Source: Henricia sp. BOLD:AAB3569 (lineage: Eukaryota > Echinodermata > Asteroidea > Spinulosida > Echinasteridae). From it: a stretch of 64,000 bases of DNA. The notes beneath the pieces are model-generated. The model was not told the origin of the DNA. It worked only from the letters and a program-made list of their open reading frames with translations, and made no database searches. The DNA lies in NCBI GenBank assembly GCA_037783545.1, contig JBBELK010000458.1:496001-560000 (forward strand). Reading direction: 5' to 3'. A program made the position numbers and the translations under genes. Positions 1 through 11,951 of the stretch are shown here, in pieces. The stretch's first letter is position 1, and every line of letters starts with the position of its first letter.

Positions 1-455
1 GTTTGCGTTGTAGATCTGTTTAAGCAGAAAACATGCGAAGCTTGTCTGGAAATTCCTTCAGCTCCAAAATTGCGATCATACCAGACGCAGTGTTCTCCGA
101 AAGCGGCGTCTGTTTGTGCCAACAATTTGTGTGCCGGCACTGAGTTTTAGTTACATTTGACAATAACTCGGTCGGTTTAAACGGGAAACAGTTCAAATTT
201 GCAGTATACGTTTGCGATGTAGTTCTGTTTAAGCAGAACAAATGCGAAGCTTGTCTGAAAATTCCTTCAGCTCCAAAATTTCGATCATACTAGACGCAGT
301 GTTATCCGAAAGCGGGGTCTGTTTGTGCCAACAATTAGTGTGCCGGCACTGAGTTTTAGCTACATTCGACAATAACTCGGTCGGTTTGAACAGGAAACAG
401 TTCAAATTTGCAGTATACGTTTGCGATGTAGTTCTGTTTAAGCAGAAAAAATGCG

Positions 456-647
456 AAGCTTGTCTGGAAATTCCTTCAGCTCCAAAATTGCGATCATACG
501 AAAGAGGGGTCTGTTTGTACCAACAATTAGTGTGCCGGCACTGAGTTTTAGCTACATTCGACAATAACTCGTTCGGTTTGAACTGGAAACAGTTCAAATT
601 TGCAGTATACGTTTGCGATGTAGATCTGTTTAAGCAGACAAAATGCG
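456..647. repeat. Representative 192-bp deletion monomer
   Basis: This unit lacks 17 bp between ATCATAC (ending at 499) and GAAAG (from 500), relative to the 209-bp form. The same junction recurs about 50 times in the window, usually followed by the linked change TGTACC in place of TGTGCC. A minority keep TGTGCC (near 7935, 24905 and 50300). Because 192 is a multiple of three, consecutive short units keep a frame open, which explains the 232- and 296-codon open frames seen where two or three occur in a row. Confidence 0.95.
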
Positions 648-856
648 AAGCTTGTCTGGAAATTCCTTCAGCTCCAAACTTCCGATCATACCAGACACAG
701 TGTTCTCCGAAAGCAGCGTCTGTTTGTGCCAACAATTAGTGTGCCGGCACTGAGTTTTAGTTACATTTGACAATAACTCGGTCGGTTTGAACTGGAAACA
801 GTTCAAATTTGCAGTATACGTTTGCGATGTAGATCTGTTGAAGCAGAAAACATGCG
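648..856. repeat. Representative 209-bp monomer
   Basis: One full repeat unit is measured here from HindIII site to HindIII site. In order it contains GGAAATTCC, the segment lost in the short form, a 10-bp palindrome GTGCCGGCAC, a hairpin TTTGAACTG-GAAA-CAGTTCAAA (786-807), and a CTGTTTAAGCAG-type site. The last site carries TTAA in most monomers, although this unit has the TTGAAG version. The unit length of 209 is not a multiple of three, so no reading frame can persist through consecutive units. Confidence 0.95.
786..807 (+). other. Monomer hairpin with GAAA loop (example)
   Basis: Nine bases (786-794) and their exact reverse complement (799-807) flank GAAA. If the plus strand is transcribed, this would form a 9-bp stem closed by a GNRA-type tetraloop, extendable by two G-U pairs. 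The position is present in essentially every monomer. The classes reading GAACAGG or GAACGGG have one mismatch next to the loop-closing pair. Whether the array is transcribed is not known from the sequence. Confidence 0.7.
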
Positions 857-3800
857 AAGCTTGTCTGGAAATTCCTTCAGCTCCAAAATTGCGATCATAC
901 CAGATGCAGTGTTCTCCGAAAGCGGGGTCTGTTTGTGCCAACAATTAGTGTGCCGGCACTGAGTTTTAGTTACATTTGACAATAACTCGGTCGGTTTGAA
1001 CTGGAAACAGTTCAAATTTGCAGTATACGTTTGCGATGTAGATCTGTTTAAGCAGAAAACATGCGAAGCTTGTCTGGAAATTCCTTCAGCTCCAAAATTG
1101 CGATCATACCAGACGCAGTGTTCTGCGAAAGCGTGGTCTGTTTGTGCCAACAATTAGCATGCCGACACTGAGTTTTAGCTACATTCGACAATAACTCGTT
1201 CGGTTTGAACTGGAAACAGTTCAAATTTGCAGTATACGTTTGCGATGTAGATCTGTTTAAGCAGACAAAATGCGAAGCTTGTCTGGAAATTCCTTCAGCT
1301 CCAAACTTCCGATCATACCAGACACAGTGTTCTCCGAAAGCAGCGTCTGTTTGTGCCAACAATTAGTGTGCCGGCACTGAGTTTTAGCTACATTCGACAA
1401 TAACTCGGTCGGTTTGAACAGGAAACAGTTCAAATTTGCAGTATACGTTTGCGTTGTAGATCTGTTTAAGCAGAAAACATGCGAAGCTTGTCTGGAAATT
1501 CCTTCAGCTCCAAAATTGCGATCATACCAGACGCAGTGTTCTGCGAAAGCGTGGTCTGTTTGTGCCAACAATTAGCATGCCGACACTGAGTTTTAGCTAC
1601 ATTCGACAATAACTCGTTCGGTTTGAACTGGAAACAGTTCAAATTTGCAGTATACGTTTGCGATGTAGATCTGTTTAAGCAGACAAAATGCGAAGCTTGT
1701 CTGGAAATTCCTTCAGCTCCAAACTTCCGATCATACCAGACGCAGTGTTCTCCGAAAGCAGCGTCTGTTTGTGCCAACAATTAGTGTGCCGGCACTGAGT
1801 TTTAGTTACATTTGACAATAACTCGGTCGGTTTGAACGGGAAACAGTTCAAATTTGCAGTATACGTTTGTGATGTAGTTCTGTTTAAGCAGAAAAAATGC
1901 GAAGCTTGTCTGGAAATTCCTTCAGCTCCAAAATTGCGATCATACCAGACGCAGTGTTCTCCGAAAGCGGCGTCTGTTTGTGCCAACAATTAGTGTGCCG
2001 GCACTGAGTTTTAGTTACATTTGACAATAACTCGGTCGGTTTGAACGGGAAACAGTTCAAATTTGCAGTATACGTTTGCGATGTAGTTCTGTTTAAGCAG
2101 AAAAAATGCGAAGCTTGTCTGGAAATTCCTTCAGCTCCAAAATTGCGATCATACCAGACGCAGTGTTCTCCGAAAGCGGGGTCTGTTTGTGCCAACAATT
2201 AGTGTGCCGGCACTGAGTTTTAGCTACATTCGACAATAACTCGGTCGGTTTGAACAGGAAACAGTTCAAATTTGCAGTATACGTTTGCGATGTAGTTCTG
2301 TTTAAGCAGAAAACATGCGAAGCTTGTCTGGAAATTCCTTCAGCTCCAAAATTGCGATCATACCAGACGCAGTGTTCTCCGAAAGCGGGGTCTGTTTGTG
2401 CCAACAATTAGTGTGCCGGCACTGAGTTTTAGCTACATTCGACAATAACTCGGCCGGTTTGAACTGGAAACAGTTCAAATTTGCAGTATACGTTTGCGTT
2501 GTAGATCTGTTTAAGCAGAAAACATGCGAAGCTTGTCTGCAAATTCCTCCAGCTCCAAAATTGCGATCATACCAGACGCAGTGTTCTGCGAAAGCGTGGT
2601 CTGTTTGTGCCAACAATTAGCATGCCGACACTGAGTTTTAGCTACATTCGACAATAACTCGGCCGGTTTGAACAGGAAACAGTTCAAATTTGCAGTATAC
2701 GTTTGCGATGTAGTTCTGTTTAAGCAGAAAACATGCGAAGCTTGTCTGGAAATTCCTTCAGCTCCAAAATTGCGATCATACCAGACGCAGTGTTCTCCGA
2801 AAGCGGGGTCTGTTTGTGCCAACAATTAGTGTGCCGGCACTGAGTTTTAGCTACATTCGACAATAACTCGTTCTGTTTGAACTGGAAACAGTTCAAATTT
2901 GCAGTATACGTTTGCGATGTAGATCTGTTTAAGCAGACAAAATGCGAAGCTTGTCTGGAAATTCCTTCAGCTCCAAACTTTCGATCATACCAGACGCAGT
3001 GTTCTCCGAAAGCGGGGTCTGTTTGTGCCAACAATTAGTGTGCCGGCACTGAGTTTTAGCTACATTCGACAATAACTCGGCCGGTTTGAACAGGAAACAG
3101 TTCAAATTTGCAGTATACGTTTGCGATGTAGTTCTGTTTAAGCAGAAAAAATGCGAAGCTTGTCTGGAGATTCCTTCAGCTCCAAAATTGCGATCATACC
3201 AGACGCAGTGTTCTCCGAAAGCGGGGTCTGTTTGTGCCAACAATTAGTGTGCCGGCACTGAGTTTTAGCTACATTCGACAATAACTCGGCCGGTTTGAAC
3301 AGGAAACAGTTCAAATTTGCAGTATACGTTTGCGATGTAGTTCTGTTTAAGCAGAAAACATGCGAAGCTTGTCTGGAAATTCCTTCAGCTCCAAAATTGC
3401 GATCATACCAGACGCAGTGTTCTCCGAAAGCGTGGTCTGTTTGTGCCAAACAATTAGTGTGCCGGCACTGAGTTTTAGTTACATTTGACAATAACTCGGT
3501 CGGTTTGAACGGGAAACAGTTCAAATTTGCAGTATACGTTTGCGATGTAGTTCTGTTTAAGCAGAACAAATGCGAAGCTTGTCTGGAAATTCTTTCAGCT
3601 CCAAAATTGCGATCATACCAGACGCAGTGTTCTCCGAAAGCGGGGTCTGTTTGTGCCAACAATTAGTGTGCCGGCACTGAGTTTTAGTTACATTTGACAA
3701 TAACTCGGTCGGTTTGAACGGGAAACAGTTAAAATTTGCAGTATACGTTTGCGATGTAGTTCTGTTTAAGCAGAACAAATGCGAAGCTTGTCTGGAAATT

Positions 3801-6800
3801 CCTTCAGCTCCAAAATTTCGACCATACCAGACGCAGTGTTCTCCGAAAGCGGTGTCTGTTTGTGCCAACAATTAGTGTGCCGGCACTGAGTTTTAGCTAC
3901 ATTCGACAATAACTCGGTCGGTTTGAACAGGAAACAGTTCAAATTTGCAGTATACGTTTGCGATGTAGTTCTGTTTAAGCAGAAAAAACTGCGAAGCTTG
4001 TCTGGAAATTCCTTCAGCTCCAAAATTGCGATTATACGAAAGCGGGGTCTGTTTGTACCAACAATTAGTGTGCCGGCACTGAGTTTTAGCTACATTCGAC
4101 AATAACTCGTTCGGTTTGAACTGGAAACAGTTCAAATTTGCAGTATACGTTTGCGATGTAGATCTGTTTAAGCAGACAAAATGCGAAGCTTGTCTGGAAA
4201 TTCCTTCAGCTCCAAACTTCCGATCATACCAGACACAGTGTTCTCCGAAAGCAGCGTCTGTTTGTGCCAACAATTAGTGTGCCGGCACTGAGTTTTAGTT
4301 ACATTTGACAATAACTCGGTCGGTTTGAACTGGAAACAGTTCAAATTTGCAGTATACGTTTGCGATGTAGATCTGTTGAAGCAGAAAACATGCGAAGCTT
4401 GTCTGGAAATTCCTTCAGCTCCAAAATTGCGATCATACCAGACGCAGTGTTCTCCGAAAGCGGCGTCTGTTTGTGCCAACAATTAGTGTGCCGGCACTGA
4501 GTTTTAGCTACATTCGACAATAACTCGGTCGGTTTGAACAGGAAACAGTTCAAATTTGCAGTATACGTTTGCGTTGTAGATCTGTTTAAGCAGAAAACAT
4601 GCGAAGCTTGTCTGGAAATTCCTTCAGCTCCAAAATTGCGATCATACCAGACGCAGTGTTCTCCGAAAGCGGGGTCTGTTTGTGCCAACAATTAGTGTGC
4701 CGGCACTGAGTTTTAGCTACATTCGACAATAACTCGGCCGGTTTGAACAGGAAACAGTTCAAATTTGCAGTATACGTTTGCGATGTAGTTCTGTTTAAGC
4801 AGAAAACATGCGAAGCTTGTCTGGAAATTCCTTCAGCTCCAAAATTGCGATCATACCAGACGCAGTGTTCTCCGAAAGCGTGGTCTGTTTGTGCCAAACA
4901 ATTAGTGTGCCGGCACTGAGTTTTAGTTACATTTGACAATAACTCGGTCGGTTTGAACGGGAAACAGTTCAAATTTGCAGTATACGTTTGCGTTGTAGTT
5001 CTGTTTAAGCAGAACAAATGCGAAGCTTGTCTGGAAATTCTTTCAGCTCCAAAATTTCGATCATACTAGACGCAGTGTTCTCCGAAAGCGGGGTCTGTTT
5101 GTGCCAACAATTAGTGTGCCGGCACTGAGTTTTAGCTACATTCGACAATAACTCGGTCGGTTTGAACAGGAAACAGTTCAAATTTGCAGTATACGTTTGC
5201 GTTGTAGATCTGTTTAAGCAGAAAACATGCGAAGCTTGTCTGGAAATTCCTTCAGCTCCAAAATTGCGATCATACCAGACGCAGTGTTCTCCGAAAGCGG
5301 CGTCTGTTTGTGCCAACAATTAGTGTGCCGGCACTGAGTTTTAGTTACATTTGACAATAACTCGGTCGGTTTAAACGGGAAACAGTTCAAATTTGCAGTA
5401 TACGTTTGCGATGTAGTTCTGTTTAAGCAGAACAAATGCGAAGCTTGTCTGAAAATTCCTTCAGCTCCAAAATTTCGATCATACTAGACGCAGTGTTATC
5501 CGAAAGCGGGGTCTGTTTGTGCCAACAATTAGTGTGCCGGCACTGAGTTTTAGCTACATTCGACAATAACTCGGTCGGTTTGAACAGGAAACAGTTCAAA
5601 TTTGCAGTATACGTTTGCGATGTAGTTCTGTTTAAGCAGAAAAAATGCGAAGCTTGTCTGGAAATTCCTTCAGCTCCAAAATTGCGATCATACGAAAGCG
5701 GGGTCTGTTTGTACCAACAATTAGTGTGCCGGCACTGAGTTTTAGCTACATTCGACAATAACTCGTTCGGTTTGAACTGGAAACAGTTCAAATTTGCAGT
5801 ATACGTTTGCGATGTAGATCTGTTTAAGCAGACAAAATGCGAAGCTTGTCTGGAAATTCCTTCAGCTCCAAACTTCCGATCATACCAGACACAGTGTTCT
5901 CCGAAAGCAGCGTCTGTTTGTGCCAACAATTAGTGTGCCGGCACTGAGTTTTAGTTACATTTGACAATAACTCGGTCGGTTTGAACTGGAAACAGTTCAA
6001 ATTTGCAGTATACGTTTGCGATGTAGATCTGTTGAAGCAGAAAACATGCGAAGCTTGTCTGGAAATTCCTTCAGCTCCAAAATTGCGATCATACCAGACG
6101 CAGTGTTCTCCGAAAGCGGCGTCTGTTTGTGCCAACAATTAGTGTGCCGGCACTGAGTTTTAGCTACATTCGACAATAACTCGGTCGGTTTGAACAGGAA
6201 ACAGTTCAAATTTGCAGTATACGTTTGCGTTGTAGATCTGTTTAAGCAGAAAACATGCGAAGCTTGTCTGGAAATTCCTTCAGCTCGAAAATTGCGATCA
6301 TACCAGACGCAGTGTTCTGCGAAAGCGTGGTCTGTTTGTGCCAACAATTAGCATGACGACACTGAGTTTTAGCTACATTCGACAATAACTCGTTCGGTTT
6401 GAACTGGAAACAGTTCAAATTTGCAGTATACGTTTGCGATGTAGATCTGTTTAAGCAGACAAAATGCGAAGCTTGTCTGGAAATTCCTTCAGCTCCAAAC
6501 TTCCGATCATACCAGACGCAGTGTTCTCCGAAAGCAGCGTCTGTTTGTGCCAACAATTAGTGTGCCGGCACTGAGTTTTAGTTACATTTGACAATAACTC
6601 GGTCGGTTTGAACGGGAAACAGTTCAAATTTGCAGTATACGTTTGCGATGTAGTTCTGTTTAAGCAGAAAAAATGCGAAGCTTGTCTGGAAATTCCTTCA
6701 GCTCCAAAATTGCGATCATACGAAAGCAGCGTCTGTTTGTACCAACAATTAGTGTGCCGGCACTGAGTTTTAGTTACATTTGACAATAACTCGGTCGGTT

Positions 6801-8280
6801 TGAACGGGAAACAGTTCAAATTTGCAGTATACGTTTGCGATGTAGTTCTGTTTAAGCAGAAAAAATGCGAAGCTTGTCTGGAAATTCCTTCAGCTCCAAA
6901 ATTGCGATCATACGAAAGCGGGGTCTGTTTGTACCAACAATTAGTGTGCCGGCACTGAGTTTTAGCTACATTCGACAATAACTCGGTCGGTTTGAACTGG
7001 AAACAGTTCAAATTTGCAGTATACGTTTGCGATGTAGATCTGTTTAAGCAGAAAACATGCGAAGCTTGTCTGGAAATTCCTTCAGCTCCAAAATTGCGAT
7101 CATACCAGACGCAGTGTTCTCCGAAAGCAGGGTCTGTTTGTGCCAACAATTAGTGTGCCGGCACTGAGTTTTAGCTACATTCGACAATAACTCGGTCGGT
7201 TTGAACAGGAAACAGTTCAAATTTGCAGTATACGTTTGCGTTGTAGATCTGTTTAAGCAGAAAACATGCGAAGCTTGTCTGGAAATTCCTTCAGCTCCAA
7301 AATTGCGATCATACCAGACGCAGTGTTCTCCGAAAGCGGCGTCTGTTTGTGCCAACAATTAGTGTGCCGGCACTGAATTTTAGCTACATTCGACAATAAC
7401 TCGGTCGGTTTGAACAGGAAACAGTTCAAATTTGCAGTATACGTTTGCGTTGTAGATCTGTTTAAGCAGAAAACATGCGAAGCTTGTCTGGAAATTCCTT
7501 CAGCTCCAAAATTGCGATCATACCAGACGCAGTGTTCTGCGAAAGCGTGGTCTGTTTGTGCCAACAATTAGCATGCCGACACTGAGTTTTAGCTACATTC
7601 GACAATAACTCGTTCGGTTTGAACTGGAAACAGTTCAAATTTGCAGTATACGTTTGCGATGTAGATCTGTTTAAGCAGACAAAATGCGAAGCTTGTCTGG
7701 AAATTCCTTCAGCTCCAAACTTCCGATCATACCAGACGCAGTGTTCTCCGAAAGCAGCGTCTGTTTGTGCCAACAATTAGTGTGCCGGCACTGAGTTTTA
7801 GTTACATTTGACAATAACTCGGTCGGTTTGAACGGGAAACAGTTCAAATTTGCAGTATACGTTTGTGATGTAGTTCTGTTTAAGCAGAAAAAATGCGAAG
7901 CTTGTCTGGAAATTCCTTCAGCTCCAAAATTGCGATCATACGAAAGCGGGGTCTGTTTGTGCCAACAATTAGTGTGCCGGCACTGAGTTTTAGTTACATT
8001 TGACAATAACTCGGTCGGTTTGAACGGGAAACAGTTCAAATTTGCAGTATACGTTTGTGATGTAGTTCTGTTTAAGCAGAAAAAATGCGAAGCTTGTCTG
8101 GAAATTCCTTCAGCTCCAAAATTGCGATCATACCAGACGCAGTGTTCTCCGAAAGCGGCGTCTGTTTGTGCCAACAATTAGTGTGCCGGCACTGAGTTTT
8201 AGTTACATTTGACAATAACTCGGTCGGTTTGAACGGGAAACAGTTCAAATTTGCAGTATACGTTTGCGATGTAGTTCTGT

Positions 8281-8284
8281 TTAA
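8281..8284. repeat. TTAA target duplication, outer left
   Basis: This TTAA is the last satellite sequence before the CCCTTTCA terminus. It corresponds to the TTAA in the CTGTTTAAGCAG site of the monomer and pairs with TTAA at 16220-16223. TTAA is the known target duplication of piggyBac-superfamily transposons. Confidence 0.95.
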
Positions 8285-8300
8285 CCCTTTCATTCCCGGA

Positions 8301-8359
8301 GGCGCCAAAAGGAGCCCTTTGTTTTTTTCGCTTTAATCCCAAAGGCACCAAATGGTGCC
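8301..8359. repeat. Subterminal palindromes, copy 1
   Basis: Two related 16-bp motifs lie just inside the left end: an imperfect GGCGCC-AAAA-GGAGCC (8301-8316) and a perfect inverted repeat GGCACC-AAAT-GGTGCC (8344-8359). Subterminal repeats are common in piggyBac ends and can be transposase-binding sites; that role is inferred here. The same pair occurs in copy 2 at 14703-14718 and 14746-14761. Confidence 0.7.
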
Positions 8360-8410
8360 CGAGATTGTCTTTCAGTTGAGAACCAAGGCGACTTTTGTCA
8401 CCACCTGCAA

Positions 8411-9171
<761 letters not shown>

Positions 9172-9217
9172 TTGTAAGTATGTATATGTACAATCTGCTC
9201 GCCTTCAAATCTGCTCT

Positions 9218-9368
9218 CCCCCCCCCCCCCCCCCCCCGCCCCCCCCCCCCCCCCCCCCCCGCCCCCCCCCCCCCCCCCGCCCCGCCCCCCCGCCCCCCCA
9301 CCCCATTCAATGTTGAAGACTGGTTCGACAAGCCACGGATTCAAACCAACATTGAATGGGGTGGGGGG
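9218..9368. repeat. C-tract with fold-back, copy 1
   Basis: About 82 bp of almost pure C with a few G (9218-9299) runs into a 22-bp perfect inverted repeat, left arm 9294-9315 and right arm 9347-9368, with a 31-nt loop. The arm core reads ATTCAATGTTG. The right arm continues into a G-rich stretch, so the C-tract and the G-rich side can pair further. It lies just after the transposase remnant. The proline- or glycine-rich frames here are translations of the simple sequence, not genes. Confidence 0.85.
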
Positions 9369-9826
9369 CGGGGAGGGGGAGGGGCGAGAGAAAATACAAG
9401 TACATGCAGAAGTAGGGTTGAAGACGCATCTTTTTAGACAACCATTTTTTAATTTCTTAGATTTTTAACTTTTGAGTGCTTAATTTTCTTTTGTATTGTA
9501 TACCTTTTAGGTATTTTCATTAGGTTTTTCTTTTTTATATTGATGTACGAGTACAGGGCCTTGTATTACCAGTTTGTATTACTTTTGTTGTGTAAAAACT
9601 AGCTTGAAATTACACTTAATAAATAAAAAGATGCACACTAAATTTCTCTCCTTTTTGTGTCATCAGGTGTACACAAAATCATCAGAGCTATTTAGTGCAT
9701 ATAAACCACAGAGGGCTCACTTCAATGAAATGTCTCCCAAACCAGTGGGTCTCTAGTGACACTGGGCTCGTAATTGCTGTGGTAAACAAGGGTACTGTCT
9801 TATATGAGTGGGTGGTATTGAAAGGG

Positions 9827-9830
9827 TTAA
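9827..9830. repeat. TTAA at inner end of copy 1
   Basis: TTAA directly follows the TGAAAGGG terminus and is followed by non-satellite DNA (CAGTTCACTAG). It is the inner junction between copy 1 and the captured segment, and probably the target site of the original insertion at the donor locus. Confidence 0.85.
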
Positions 9831-10337
9831 CAGTTCACTAGTTTTTATTGAAGACCTGCATAAATTTCTTTCTCTTGGGCATTTAAGACGTTTTATATCT
9901 GAGAAAGTTAGTGCATTATTGAACAGTAGCATTCAACTCTGAATTAACTTCTCAGTTAAACATGTTATTGACTATTGTAGACAATCTGTTATTCATAGTG
10001 GCAACATGCAACAATTATTTCTTTCACAAGTTGTAGGTTTTCCAAACAAGTGGTTTTCAAACCTGCACAACTTTTGTGGAAGATATTTTAGTCACATGGT
10101 GGCAATCATTGAAGACTGTCAGAAAATATAATTTTATCATAAATGTCTATATTGGATTCATCTGTATTTCATGAAAAGAAGTAAACAATAAATGCATAAA
10201 TCGACAAGTCACCGACAGATTCTTGTGCACATTTCATTTGTAAGTTTTAATTTCTATTTTGACATTATGCATAGCCTACACACTTATAATGCACATTACA
10301 CTTTATTTATATTGATGACCTCATAAAACCTAAAACA
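9831..10337. other. Non-coding stretch, no feature recognised
   Basis: AT-rich sequence with frequent stops in all frames. An AATAAA occurs at about 10188 but no gene precedes it. I see no repeat relationship to the rest of the window. Confidence 0.6.
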
Positions 10338-10339
10338 TA

Positions 10340-10734
10340 TGCGATGCAATCGAGCAAAATGAGTCGTAAGTCGGGATTTCTGATTTTGAAATATAGACCA
10401 TAATGTGAGCTTGGGCTGGATTTTTCAGCATTAGGAAACTATCCATCTTTCACACAGTGAAAACAAATATGATTTTTGGAAGGGAACAGGTAAAAAGTGA
10501 GTTTTCAAAAGTGGGCTTTTTAACGACTCCATGCTATACTATAACTTTAAACCTAATTTTCTCTCTTTCCGTACTTTCAATGTGTCCTAACTCCACGCCA
10601 TAACTTTTGAACCAAAAGTCCGGTACCAATTTGGAGTTTGCACCAAATTAAAGCTTAAAGTGCCCTTGAAATAAAAATATAACTAAAAAGTGACCGGTTT
10701 TGACGTAAGACTCATTTTGCCCGATCGCATCACA
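10340..10734. mobile_element. MITE-like element, 395 bp, TA duplication
   Basis: Imperfect terminal inverted repeats of 33 bp (10340-10372 and 10702-10734, 28 of 33 matching) share the core GCAAAATGAGTC. Both ends abut TA (10338-10339 and 10735-10736). There is no coding sequence inside. TA duplications are typical of Tc1/mariner-related elements, so a non-autonomous element of that group is the likeliest identity. I do not recognise the family by name. Confidence 0.75.
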
Positions 10735-10736
10735 TA

Positions 10737-11154
10737 TAAGCTATTCATTAAATTTTCGGTATACATGGCAATATGATCGAGACTTTTTAGAGTTATTTTA
10801 AAGTTATTTTTTGCCTTTATTCGGTAGCTTGTCATAGTTTGGTTGTTTTTACAATGGTCACTTTATAATGTGGCTTAAAATTAGCCGGTGTGACTTGTTT
10901 CTAGTTGGAAATGGTCACATTGATAAATTGTATTCATACAGTGTTTTTTCAATTTTCTTGATTAACATCTGAAAAAAAATATTAAATTACTACCGGTATA
11001 TTGTACCACACATTTTCTAAAGAACAACAAATTTGTTAACTATTTTTTACACACAATTCCAAAATACACCCCTCTACACACATTTTGACACTACTACACA
11101 CTTTTTGATTGAATGAAATTCAGGGGTGGTGTTTGGTTGGGTGTATATTTGCAC
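10737..11154. other. Non-coding AT-rich stretch
   Basis: No open frame of note and no repeat structure recognised. It contains short runs such as TACACACA/CTACACAC near 11048-11100. Confidence 0.55.
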
Positions 11155-11317
11155 AGGTAGTATACACCCTTTGCAAACAAGAAACAAACAGTGAATTACT
11201 ATTAAACTTGTACATTTGGTGAATCATAATATGAATCCCCCTCCTCCCCCCCCCCCCCCCCCCATATATCGCCCCCATTGTATAAATTCAAGCAAAAGCA
11301 AAGGGTGTATACTACCT
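11155..11317. repeat. Fold-back repeat with 20-bp arms
   Basis: A perfect inverted repeat, AGGTAGTATACACCCTTTGC (11155-11174) and its complement (11298-11317), encloses 123 bp that includes a C-run (11246-11263). I see no clear target duplication. It is probably a remnant of a small inverted-repeat element. Confidence 0.7.
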
Positions 11318-11446
11318 TGAAACCACCTGGCAGTGAAAATATTTGTGAGACATTCTGGCAACATTGATTCCAAACTGGGCACAGGCTGCAGTGGAGAAAA
11401 AGGAACAACGATTAAATATGGGTTTCGGTCATTTAGGGTGTAACAT

Positions 11447-11729
11447 TGTGAATGGCCTGGATGTGATGTTTCTACAAAAATGGAAAGGCGACTTGCATGG
11501 ATGTGATTTTGGTGGATATTTCACACCCGAGCCAGAAATCACATCCAGGATTATGTCGTTCAAGTCCAATATCATCCAATATTATCCTGTGTAATTGAGC
11601 CTGGATGTGATTTTTGGCTTAGATGTGATTTTGGATAATTGCTGCCAAAATCACATTCTAGCTCCAATATTGCATCCACTAAAACCACCTTTCCATTTTG
11701 GTAGAGAAATCACACCCAGGCCATCCACA
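11447..11729. repeat. Fold-back (MITE-like) repeat, 283 bp
   Basis: Imperfect inverted repeats of 44 bp lie at 11447-11490 and 11686-11729; both read TGTG-ATGGCCTGG followed later by AAAATGGAAAGG. Internally the motif GGATGTGAT or AGATGTGATTTTGG recurs several times in both orientations (11504-11660). There is no coding capacity and no obvious target duplication. Confidence 0.72.
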
Positions 11730-11951
11730 GAGTAAGATTGTTGGATGTTTGTATTCTGTCTATTCTTTTTAAAGTATCTGCAAATCCTGCACCCTTCCCC
11801 TTCTTGAGCTTGCCTTCTTCCGTCTCAAGTTGCCAGAATGGCACACATTTTCTGTTCTAACTGCTAAATTAACGCATTTGAACATGTTGCACAAACAAAT
11901 TCACAAATATTAATGGTTAAAAATGATTGCAAACAGTCATTCGAGTAGTAC
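11730..11951. other. Non-coding stretch downstream of Rep-like pseudogene
   Basis: There is no clear open frame and no polyadenylation signal that I can place with confidence on the minus strand. It may include decayed 3' sequence of the pseudogene. Confidence 0.5.

Larger units (their letters stand above)
1..8284. repeat. 209-bp satellite array, left part
   Basis: This is a head-to-tail tandem array with no spacer. A HindIII site (AAGCTT) recurs every 209 bp (for example at 648 and 857), or every 192 bp in the deletion variant (456 to 648). All monomers share one orientation. Variant positions recur in combinations, for example GTTACATTTGAC versus GCTACATTCGAC, and GGTCGG, GTTCGG or GGCCGG before the TTTGAAC hairpin. 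The array stops exactly at a TTAA (8281-8284) where a piggyBac-type end begins, and resumes in register at 16224. The minus-strand open frames of about 104 codons overlap from one monomer to the next and look like a by-product of the repeat, not genes. The function is unknown; centromeric or heterochromatic satellite is the usual reading for such arrays, but nothing here proves it. Confidence 0.98.

Noticed and set aside
361-400. CENP-B-box-like match around ATTCGACAATAACTCGG in the monomers
   Set aside because: The spacing and the required A and CGGG positions of the consensus NTTCGNNNNANNCGGGN are not met.
1-8284. CRISPR-like or other spaced repeat array
   Set aside because: Units are contiguous with no unique spacers; the variation is that of a tandem satellite.
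9301-9361. GGTTCGA in the fold-back loop as a tRNA/SINE B box
   Set aside because: The following bases do not fit the B box, and no A box or tRNA-like fold lies upstream.
9574-9756. 60-codon plus-strand open frame in the 3' part of piggyBac copy 1 (repeated in copy 2 at 15967-16149)
   Set aside because: It is conserved only because the copies are identical; it has no recognisable domain and lies in the AT-rich non-coding end.
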